A stretch of DNA of 64,000 bases from Mobilicoccus pelagius NBRC 104925 (GTDB taxonomy: Bacteria > Actinomycetota > Actinomycetes > Actinomycetales > Dermatophilaceae): contig NZ_BAFE01000030.1 of the NCBI RefSeq assembly GCF_000247995.1, positions 16,197-80,196 on the forward strand. The letters run 5' to 3'. The number at the start of each line of letters is the position of its first letter. Position 1 is the first letter of the stretch. Shown piece after piece: positions 55,617 to 64,000 of this stretch. The notes beneath the pieces are model-generated. The model saw only the letters and a list, made by a program, of their open reading frames with translations. It was not told the DNA's origin and ran no database searches. Made by a program: the position numbers and the translations under genes.

Positions 55617-56462
55617 TCAGACCGTGCTCTCGACGCGCCGGGTGATCTCCTCGGCGACCCGCTCGGACCGCTTCTCCGGCAGCCAGTGGTCGGCGTCGAG
55701 CTCGACGAACCGGTAGTCGCCCGTGACGTACTTCTCCGTCCGCTCCGCCGCGGCGCGACCGAGCGCGACGTCCCGGTTGCCCCACACGAACGTCGTCGGC
55801 ACGGTGATCTCGTCGGCGGGCCGATCCGACCGTCCGCGCAGGGCCATCGTCGGCAGCGCCCGGTAGGGACCGACTGCGCCGCTCACCGCGCCGAGCTGGG
55901 TCAGTACCCGCACGTACTCCTGCTCCTGCGCCGTCGGCAGACCGAGATTGTGCAGCCCGAAGGTCCGCAACGCCCACGTGAGCCCGACTTCCGGGACGAG
56001 GGGCAGGATCAACGGACCCATGTACCAGCTCTTGAGCGCCTGGGTGGAGTGGAGGCTCGCCCACAGCATCGCCGCCGGGTGCGGCGTCGCGAGCACGGTG
56101 AGCGTGCGCACCCGCTCGGGGTGACGCTGCGCGAGACCCCACGCGATCGCCCCACCCCAGTCGTGCCCGACGACGTTCGCCTGCTCCAGGCCCGCCGCGT
56201 CGAGGAGCGCGACGACGTCGGAGACGAGGTGCTCGATGCGGTAGTCGCTGCGACGCGAGGGACGGGCCATCGGGGACACGCCACGGTTGTCGAGGGCGAG
56301 GGTGCGGAACCCGTGCGAGTGGAGCCGCGCGCTCACGTCCTGCCATGCGGCCGACGTCTGGGGGAACCCGTGGAGGAGGACGACCGTGCGCTCCGGGGCG
56401 GCGCCCGCCGGTCCCGCGTCGACGACGCTGAACGTCATTCCGTCGTGGATGAACGTCTGCAT
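55617..56462 (-). CDS. Epoxide-hydrolase-like alpha/beta hydrolase
   Basis: 281 residues. The oxyanion segment is LLHGFPQTSAAWQDV (near 29-43) and the nucleophile elbow reads VVGHDWGGAIAWG with Asp (residue 101) instead of Ser, the hallmark of epoxide hydrolases and haloalkane dehalogenases; the catalytic His is in DADHWLPEKRSERV. The cap domain (about 130-200) carries Tyr and Trp residues as in epoxide hydrolases. Natural substrate unknown. GGAGGAG lies 7 nt before ATG. It lies 333 bp downstream of truB. Confidence 0.85.
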   Translation of the reverse strand: MQTFIHDGMTFSVVDAGPAGAAPERTVVLLHGFPQTSAAWQDVSARLHSHGFRTLALDNRGVSPMARPSRRSDYRIEHLVSDVVALLDAAGLEQANVVGHDWGGAIAWGLAQRHPERVRTLTVLATPHPAAMLWASLHSTQALKSWYMGPLILPLVPEVGLTWALRTFGLHNLGLPTAQEQEYVRVLTQLGAVSGAVGPYRALPTMALRGRSDRPADEITVPTTFVWGNRDVALGRAAAERTEKYVTGDYRFVELDADHWLPEKRSERVAEEITRRVESTV

Positions 56463-56795
56463 GGGTACTCCTCCGTCGTGATCCGCTGTCCACTCGGGCA
56501 ACCGCCGCCCTCCCGGACTGTATTCCGGTGCACCGCAGTGGTGTCGCCCACGGCACCCGCCCACCGAGGGACGCGTCACGACGCGGAGGAGCGAGGACCG
56601 GACCACGCGAGGGGACTCACCGGGGCGCACGATCTCGGCCCTCCGTCGCACAGCGATGCGGGCGGAAGAGGCGAGGAGCGGATCTGCGAGCCGGCGACCG
56701 GCACGTTCGTCGGCAGCGTCATTCCTGCGCGGCCCGCCAGGACCCCCGCTGCACGACGGAACCCGCGGATCGGCGCACAGACTCCGCGTCGAGGA
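56463..56795. other. Gene-free stretch between hydrolase and truB
   Basis: 333 bp with no supported gene. A minus-strand TACAGT (around 56517-56522) might be a -10 element for the hydrolase gene. Otherwise I see only shadow frames and GC-rich sequence. Confidence 0.45.
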
Positions 56796-57875
56796 TCAGG
56801 TCGGCGCGGGCGCGGTGAAGACGACCTCGGGCATGACGCGCTCGCTCGACTCGTCGAGGATCGCGACGAGGGTGCCGTCGGGGGCGAAGGCCGCGACGGG
56901 GCCGTCACGACCAGGCTCGGCGGAGGGGATGCGCACCCCGTTCGAGACGAGCCGGGCCTCCTCGGCGTCGAGGTCGCGCATCGGCATCGACGCGCGGGCG
57001 GCGTCCTCGAGGGAAACGAGCGGCAACCCCGACGTGCCGGGTCGCGCCTCCGGGGCGTCGCGGGGAACGCCTGCGGCACGGGCGGATTCGAGTTCGTCCA
57101 TCGTGTGGGCGACGGCGAGGTCGATGCCACCGACGCGCGTGCGCCGCAGCGCCGTGAGGTGCCCTCCCACACCGAGGGCACGGCCGAGGTCGCGGGCGAG
57201 CGCCCGCACGTAGGTTCCCGAGGACACGGTGACCTCGACGTCGAGGTCGAGCACCGGCACCGGGTCGGCGGGCACGTCCGAGGTCGGGATCTCGACGCGC
57301 TCCTCGCCGCGGTCGCGTCGGTGGACCGCCGAGGGATCGTCGGCCTCCTCCTGCGGGGGGATCGCCGTGCCGCGGCGCCGGTCGAGGACGTCGAACTGCG
57401 ACACCCGCACCGGCCTCCCCGCGAGGGCGACGTCCTCCCCCGACCGGGCCCGCGCGTACGCCCGGCGCCCGTCGATCTTGATGGCGCTCACCGTGCTCGG
57501 CACCTGCGTGAGGTCGCCGGTGAGGTCGCCCACCGCGGCGTCGAGCGCCTCGTCGGTGAGGGCGTCGACCGCACCGGCGGGAGCGACGGCCGTGGCGACC
57601 CCCTCGGCGTCGTCGGTCATCGTCGCGACGCCGAGGCGGATCGTCGCCGAGTACGTCTTGTCGGCGCCCACGAGGTACGTGAGCAGCCGCGTGGCCTTGT
57701 TCACCCCGACGACGAGCACGCCCGTCGCCATGGGGTCGAGCGTGCCCGCGTGACCGACCTTGCGGGTGCCCGCGAGCCGCCGGCACGCACCGACGACCTG
57801 GTGGCTCGTCCACCCTGCGGGCTTGTCGACGACGAGGAGCCCGTCGCCGACGGTCGGGTCGATCGCGCGGGCCAC
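56796..57875 (-). CDS. truB: TruB, tRNA pseudouridine-55 synthase
   Basis: 359 residues. The catalytic Asp is residue 47 in VGHAGTLDPMATGVLVVG, and GDLTQVPSTVSAIKIDGRRAY and VSSGTYVRALARDLG follow as expected. A low-complexity insertion rich in Asp, Glu and Arg occupies about residues 165-205, and the C-terminal domain is the actinobacterial type (AAFAPDGTLVAIL). GTG start 3 nt after the rbfA stop. It makes pseudouridine 55 in the T-loop of tRNAs. Confidence 0.94.
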   Translation of the reverse strand: MARAIDPTVGDGLLVVDKPAGWTSHQVVGACRRLAGTRKVGHAGTLDPMATGVLVVGVNKATRLLTYLVGADKTYSATIRLGVATMTDDAEGVATAVAPAGAVDALTDEALDAAVGDLTGDLTQVPSTVSAIKIDGRRAYARARSGEDVALAGRPVRVSQFDVLDRRRGTAIPPQEEADDPSAVHRRDRGEERVEIPTSDVPADPVPVLDLDVEVTVSSGTYVRALARDLGRALGVGGHLTALRRTRVGGIDLAVAHTMDELESARAAGVPRDAPEARPGTSGLPLVSLEDAARASMPMRDLDAEEARLVSNGVRIPSAEPGRDGPVAAFAPDGTLVAILDESSERVMPEVVFTAPAPT

Positions 57876-57878
57876 GAC

Positions 57879-58541
57879 TCAGCGGCCCTCGGACGCGCCG
57901 CGGGAGGTGGGGCGCACGTCCTCGTCGCCGTCGATCTCGTCGATGCGAGTGAGGTCACCGTCGACGTCGTCGAGCCCCTCGTCGGCCGCCACGTCGACCC
58001 CGCCCGCGGGCAGGTCGTCCGCGGCGTGGAGCTGCTCCGAGGTGACCTCGCCGCTCTCCATCTGCTCCTCGACCTCGTCGTCGTCCAGCTCGTCGTCCTC
58101 GTCGTCGAACTCGTCGTCGAACTCGTCGTACTTGCGGTAGGGGTCGGCGTCACCGGCGTACGTCGCCCCGGCGCGGGCGGCGGCGAGGTCGGCGTCGAGG
58201 CGGCGGGCCTCCTCGAGGACCTCCTCGAGGTGCGCGGCGCCCTCGGGGATCGCGTCGGCGATGAACTCCAGGCTCGGCGTGAGGCGGATGCCGAGGCCCT
58301 TGCCCACGGCCGAGCGGATGCGGCCGCGGTTCTCGGCGAGGACGTCGGCGGTGGCCTGACGCTCCTCGTCGGAGCCGAAGACCGTGTAGAACACCGACGC
58401 GTTCTGCAGGTCGCCGGTGACGCGCACGTCGGTGATCGTGACGAACCCGAGCCGCTCGTCCTTGATCCGTCCCTCGAGCATCTCCGCGACGATCACCTTG
58501 ATGCGGTCCGCCACCTTGCGGGCGCGTGCCGGGTCGGCCAT
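57879..58541 (-). CDS. rbfA: RbfA ribosome-binding factor with long acidic tail
   Basis: 220 residues, against about 120-160 for most RbfA. The KH-like core (1-120) is clear: [41 protein letters not shown] and [12 protein letters not shown]. From about residue 135 the protein is a highly acidic tail ([21 protein letters not shown]). RbfA assists 16S rRNA 5' maturation and 30S assembly, especially in cold. truB follows after 3 nt; infB, usually directly upstream, is separated by three extra genes. Confidence 0.93.
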   Translation of the reverse strand: MADPARARKVADRIKVIVAEMLEGRIKDERLGFVTITDVRVTGDLQNASVFYTVFGSDEERQATADVLAENRGRIRSAVGKGLGIRLTPSLEFIADAIPEGAAHLEEVLEEARRLDADLAAARAGATYAGDADPYRKYDEFDDEFDDEDDELDDDEVEEQMESGEVTSEQLHAADDLPAGGVDVAADEGLDDVDGDLTRIDEIDGDEDVRPTSRGASEGR

Positions 58542-58682
58542 GTCGAATCACCTTTCTCGCGGCCGGGCGCGCGGGTGGTCCACCTCGCGGCGTCGGCAGC
58601 CCCCGGGCGGGGGCGTCGGGACCGCTCCCCCGCATCTCGGCGGGCTCGCGGTGCACGGGAGGTCACAGCGTAGAACGCCGAC

Positions 58683-59939
58683 TCACCCCGACCCGAATCG
58701 TCGGCGGCCAGCTGCCCGTTCGCGACGACGCACCGCGAGCACGGAGAGGACCGCGAGCCCGTACGCCCCCGCCATGACGACCGCCATCGGCAGCAGCGAG
58801 TCGTAGCCGAAGACCCCGGTGAGCGGGGTCGCGAGCGCCCCGACGAGCATCTGCAGGCCGCCCTGCAGCGAGGCGGCGGTGCCGGCGGCGCGGCGTCCCG
58901 CCTCCTGCGCCAGCGCCGTCGTGCCGGGGATGACGAACCCGCCCGAGGCCACGACCAGCGCGAACGCCGCCCACGGCCACGCGACCGACGTGCGGGCGTG
59001 CGGGTCGAGGAGCGCGAGGGCGAGGAGCCCGGCCGAGGCGAGCGCGGCGACACCGACCCCGATCGCGACGAGGATCCGGGGACCGGTGCGCAGGACGATC
59101 TGCCGGAACACCGTCGCGGTCACCGCCATCCCGGCGGCGTTCGCCGCGAACATCACCGTGTAGAGCTGCGGGGTCATGCCGTACGTCGTCTGCAGCACGA
59201 GCGAGGACCCCCCGATGTAGGTGAAGAACCCCGCCGACGCGCACAGCCCCACGACGACGTGCTGCATAAAGGCCCCGTCGCGGGCGAGGTCGGCCATGCG
59301 GGGCAGCAACCGGGAGAGGCCCGGCTCGTGGCGGCGCTCCGGGGGGAGGGACTCGGGGATCCCCCACGCGACGGCGAGCAGCATCCCCACCCCGGCGAGC
59401 GCGAGGGTGCCGAACACCCACCGCCACGAGGAGTGCGTGATGACGAGCTGCCCGAGGATCGGCGCGAGCAGCGGCGCGAGGAACGTGATCGACGCCAGGG
59501 TGCCGAACGTCCGGGCCGCCACCGGCCCCGGGTACAGGTCGGAGACCACCGCCCGGCCCACGACGACCCCGGCCCCGGCCGCGAGCCCCTGGACGAGGCG
59601 GGCGAGGAGGAACAGCGGCGCCCCCGGCGTCACCGCGCAGACGAGCGAGGCGACCGCGAACACCGACGTGCTGCCCCACAGCACGACCCGGCGGCCGGTG
59701 GCGTCGCTCGTCGGGCCGAGAAGCAACTGCCCCGTGGCGAGCCCGACGAGGTAGGCCGTGAGGGTGAGCTGGGCGACCGCTCCCGTCGTCGCGAGGCTGC
59801 GCGCCACCTCGGGTAGGGCCGAGATGTACATGTCGGTCGCGAACGGCCCGATGCCCGTGACGAGCACGAGCGCCGGGATCAACCGGCGCGACGGGGCCGC
59901 GAGCGGACCGTGGCGCGGTTCGGGCGGGGAGTCGGGCAC
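58683..59939 (-). CDS. MFS transporter, Bcr/CflA drug-efflux type
   Basis: 418 residues with 12 membrane helices. The first helix region LVLVTGIGPFATDMYISALPE has the motif typical of Bcr/CflA multidrug efflux proteins, and the loop LLGPTSDATGRRVVLWGS is the MFS A motif. Substrate is unknown. GTG start (VPDSPPEPRHG). It lies between infB and rbfA in the same direction, 141 bp before rbfA, and appears to be an insertion into the conserved infB-rbfA-truB order. Confidence 0.88.
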   Translation of the reverse strand: MPDSPPEPRHGPLAAPSRRLIPALVLVTGIGPFATDMYISALPEVARSLATTGAVAQLTLTAYLVGLATGQLLLGPTSDATGRRVVLWGSTSVFAVASLVCAVTPGAPLFLLARLVQGLAAGAGVVVGRAVVSDLYPGPVAARTFGTLASITFLAPLLAPILGQLVITHSSWRWVFGTLALAGVGMLLAVAWGIPESLPPERRHEPGLSRLLPRMADLARDGAFMQHVVVGLCASAGFFTYIGGSSLVLQTTYGMTPQLYTVMFAANAAGMAVTATVFRQIVLRTGPRILVAIGVGVAALASAGLLALALLDPHARTSVAWPWAAFALVVASGGFVIPGTTALAQEAGRRAAGTAASLQGGLQMLVGALATPLTGVFGYDSLLPMAVVMAGAYGLAVLSVLAVRRRERAAGRRRFGSG

Positions 59940-60059
59940 CCGGCAAGGGTACGGGCGGGCCAGGGTGGAGACAGGCGTCCCCGCGTCGCCCCTCCATGGT
60001 GAGCCGTCATCCCCGATCGGCGTGTCGGCCCGTGCCGCGCAGACCCCCGGAAGGGGCCG

Positions 60060-61120
60060 TCACGGCGCGGTCGCCTGGCCCCCACGGAGATCGACGACGG
60101 TCATCCCGGGCGCGGCGCCGGGTTCACCCATGGCGGTGAGCTCCGCGGGGGCCTCCTCGAGCCCGACGACGCGACCGACGAGCGCCCCCAGGTCGAGGCC
60201 CGCGGCGAGGTCGAGCATCGCCGGGTAGTCCGCCGCGGCGAGGCCGTGGGTGCCGTGGATCGACAGCTCCCACGCCACGACCCGGTCCATCGGCAACGGC
60301 GGCGTCGAGGACGCGCCGAGGAGCAGCCCCGCCTGGACGTGCCGACCTCGGCGCCGCAGGCCGAGGACGGAGGCCACGGCGGCGTCCGGGTGGCCGATGG
60401 CGTCGATGCCGACGTGGGCACCCCCGCCCGTCGCCGCGGCGACGGCCTCGGCGACCTGCGTCGGGGAGAGCCCGGCCGCCGGGACGACCGCGTCGGCCCC
60501 GAGCGCCTCGGCGTGCGCGAGAGCCGGGGCCGCGACGTCGACCGCGACGACCCGCGCCCCGAGCCCCGGGCGATGACGAGGGCGGACGTGCCGACCCCAC
60601 CCGCGCCGTGCACGGCGAGCCATTGCCCCGGTCGCAGACCTCCGTGAGCGGTGAGCGCGCGGTAGGCGGTGGCGAACCGGCACCCGAGCGCGGCGGCCTC
60701 GACGTCTCCCAGGGAGTCCGGCACCGCGACGAGGTTCGTGTCCGCCGCGTGGAGGACCACGCGCTCGGCGAACGACCCCGCGTGGGTGAACCCGGGTTGG
60801 GTCTGGTGCGGGCACACCTGCGGGTCGCCCTGGACGCACGTTGGGCACACGCCACACCCGCAGACGAACGGCACCGTGACCCGCTCCCCACCGCGCCAGC
60901 GCGTCACACCCTCCCCCACCTCGACGACGACGCCGACGAGTTCGTGGCCCGGCACGTGCGGCAGCGGCACCGGGTCGTGCCCGGCCCAGGCATGCCAGTC
61001 CGAACGGCACACCCCGGTCGCGCTCACCGCCACGACGACCCCACCCGGCGGCGCGCTCGGCACCGGGACCCGCCGCACCGTCGGCAGGCTCCCGGGGAGG
61101 TCGTGGACGACCGCGCGCAT
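60060..61120 (-). pseudogene. Zinc-dependent alcohol dehydrogenase, frameshifted
   Basis: An MDR-family alcohol dehydrogenase split between two frames. The first (from ATG 61120) carries catalytic-zinc residues in TGVCRSDWHAW and VPGHELVG and the structural zinc set CGCGVCPTCVQGDPQVC, then GAGGVGTSALVIA. The second frame continues ARVVAVDVAAPALAHAEALG to TGA 60060. The break maps to a run of four C on the plus strand (60564-60567): one extra base there would restore a single 353-residue protein. It is either a recent pseudogene or a homopolymer sequencing error. Confidence 0.82.
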
Positions 61121-61145
61121 GGTGCCCGCCCGGCCTTGGCCGTGG

Positions 61146-61715
61146 TCAGCCACGAGCGTTGCCCTCGGTGTCGTGGCCGTGCTGCTCGCGACCATGCACC
61201 CCGGGCCGCTCGCGACCATGCACCCCCCGCGGCACGAGCACCTCGAACTCCTCGAGCACCACGGGCATGTCGTCGGCGAATCCCCGATCGTGGGAGGCGT
61301 GTTCGGTAAAGAACCGCCGATGCACCTCGCGCCAGTACCGCAGCGTCCGGTCGCCCTCTCCCTCGGCGTACGCGTGCGCCTCGTCGACCTCGTCGAAGGG
61401 CACGACCCGTACAGACGTGGTGTGGAGCAGGGCCTGCGGATGCCCCGCGGAGTCGAGCACGATCGACAACTCACCCGGCGTGGGCACCTCATCGCCCTCG
61501 GCCTCGTAGTCCCACAGGGCGCTCGCCGTCGCCGTCTTGACCCCCTCGAGCACGAGGCGCAGCAACGCGTCGGCCTGGGCCGCGTCCGCTCCGAACGACC
61601 AGGCGGGCGGCGTCACCGAGTCCAGCGCGTTCGGGCCGAAGTACGGCCGGGACGCGTTGAGCCCCGCCTTCACGCGCGCGTCGGCCCAGAAGCTCTCGAT
61701 CTCGTCCGGATCCAT
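61146..61715 (-). CDS. ASCH-domain protein
   Basis: 189 residues. The ASCH domain (about 45-150) is recognised by LLRLVLEGVKTATASALWDY, PGELSIVLDSAGHPQALL and VRVVPFDEVDEAHAYAEGEG with FFTEHA. ASCH proteins have a PUA-like fold linked to RNA binding; some relatives are amidohydrolases acting on modified cytidines. The last 25 residues contain an 8-residue repeat (VHGRERPG, VHGREQHG) from a 24-bp tandem repeat. ATG is used; a GTG immediately before it is possible. It ends 25 bp upstream of the alcohol dehydrogenase gene. Confidence 0.8.
   Translation of the reverse strand: MDPDEIESFWADARVKAGLNASRPYFGPNALDSVTPPAWSFGADAAQADALLRLVLEGVKTATASALWDYEAEGDEVPTPGELSIVLDSAGHPQALLHTTSVRVVPFDEVDEAHAYAEGEGDRTLRYWREVHRRFFTEHASHDRGFADDMPVVLEEFEVLVPRGVHGRERPGVHGREQHGHDTEGNARG
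61184..61226 (-). repeat. 24-bp tandem repeat at the 3' end of the ASCH gene
   Basis: The sequence GCTCGCGACCATGCACCCC occurs at 61184-61202 and again at 61208-61226, a 24-bp period. It encodes the repeated octapeptide at the C-terminus of the ASCH protein. Confidence 0.8.
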
Positions 61716-61748
61716 CACCCCACCCTACGGAGTGAGGCCCAGGATGCC

Positions 61749-61790
61749 CGACGGCCGGGCCGGGGAGTCTCCTCCCCGACCCGGCCGTCG
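61749..61790 (-). terminator. Terminator after infB
   Basis: Two 19-nt arms (61749-61767 and 61772-61790) pair with one C-A mismatch around loop TCTC, 54 bp past the infB stop. The hairpin ends the infB transcript before the ASCH gene, whose start lies just beyond it. Confidence 0.8.
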
Positions 61791-61843
61791 TGTGGGCGTT
61801 CCCCGGGATCTCTCCCGGATTCGCCGCCTCGCGCTGAGGAACC

Positions 61844-64000
<2,157 letters not shown>

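Noticed and set aside
60560..60580. Programmed frameshift in the alcohol dehydrogenase
   Set aside because: There is no slippery heptamer or stimulatory structure, and this family is not known to use frameshifting.

Overview
The window is about 64 kb of very GC-rich DNA (third codon positions almost all G or C, many GTG starts, dense ATGA/TGATG overlaps). Gene content and order are those of an actinobacterial chromosome: mraZ-rsmH-ftsL-ftsI-murE-murF-mraY-murD-ftsW-murG, an RNase E/G-rplU-rpmA-obgE-proB-proA neighbourhood with nadD-rsfS, a paired radical-SAM/DUF2344 system, and an infB-rbfA-truB-ribF block. MurE carries the DNPR signature that usually goes with meso-diaminopimelate, and no mycolate genes are seen. 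A Micrococcales-type actinobacterium (Dermatophilaceae-like) is a reasonable inference, but the genus is not fixed by the sequence.

Layout. (1) 1-11,820, minus: division and cell-wall cluster with tightly overlapping genes; murG runs off the left edge. (2) 12,188-17,087, plus, divergent from mraZ: MoxR ATPase, DUF58 protein and transglutaminase-like membrane protein. The intergenic region holds three GTGG(A/G)G repeats at 10-bp steps in front of mraZ and a second, less regular group facing moxR. (3) 17,090-20,614: a zinc ABC importer behind a Zur-like operator and an apparently leaderless promoter, followed by a Zur-type regulator. (4) 20,645-22,777: arsenic resistance (arsR divergent from acr3-arsC, with an inverted-repeat operator). 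(5) 23,040-25,297: tRNA-Ala(GGC), histidine phosphatase, rsfS, nadD and a small membrane protein. (6) 25,352-27,669: a GT2 glycosyltransferase and a methyltransferase. (7) 27,713-32,961: proA, a GNAT protein, proB, an unrecognised gene and obgE. (8) 33,140-38,055: a four-carbon sugar-acid (threonate/erythronate) island lying between obgE and rpmA-rplU. (9) 38,207-43,251: rpmA, rplU, a DUF1648-like protein and a very large RNase E/G. (10) 43,374-48,546: DUF2344 protein and its radical-SAM partner, separated by a decayed ABC pair and a hemerythrin protein. (11) 48,655-51,049: TetR regulator with an ABC ATPase and permease. (12) 51,053-57,875: DUF4442 protein, long-chain acyl-CoA ligase, ribF, an EamA transporter, an epoxide-hydrolase-like protein and truB. 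(13) 57,879-64,000: rbfA, an MFS transporter, a frameshifted alcohol dehydrogenase, an ASCH protein and the 3' part of infB.

No CRISPR array, prophage or insertion sequence was seen, and no wholly unprecedented system. The observations most worth following are: possible MraZ control of a divergent moxR operon; an ABC ATPase that has lost its catalytic motifs and carries one in-frame TAG; two end-to-end 20-bp palindromes over the tetR start codon; an FtsI with a long Gly/Arg-rich cytoplasmic extension; His-rich tails on zinc-related membrane proteins; and a tetronate island that lacks its isomerase and decarboxylase.
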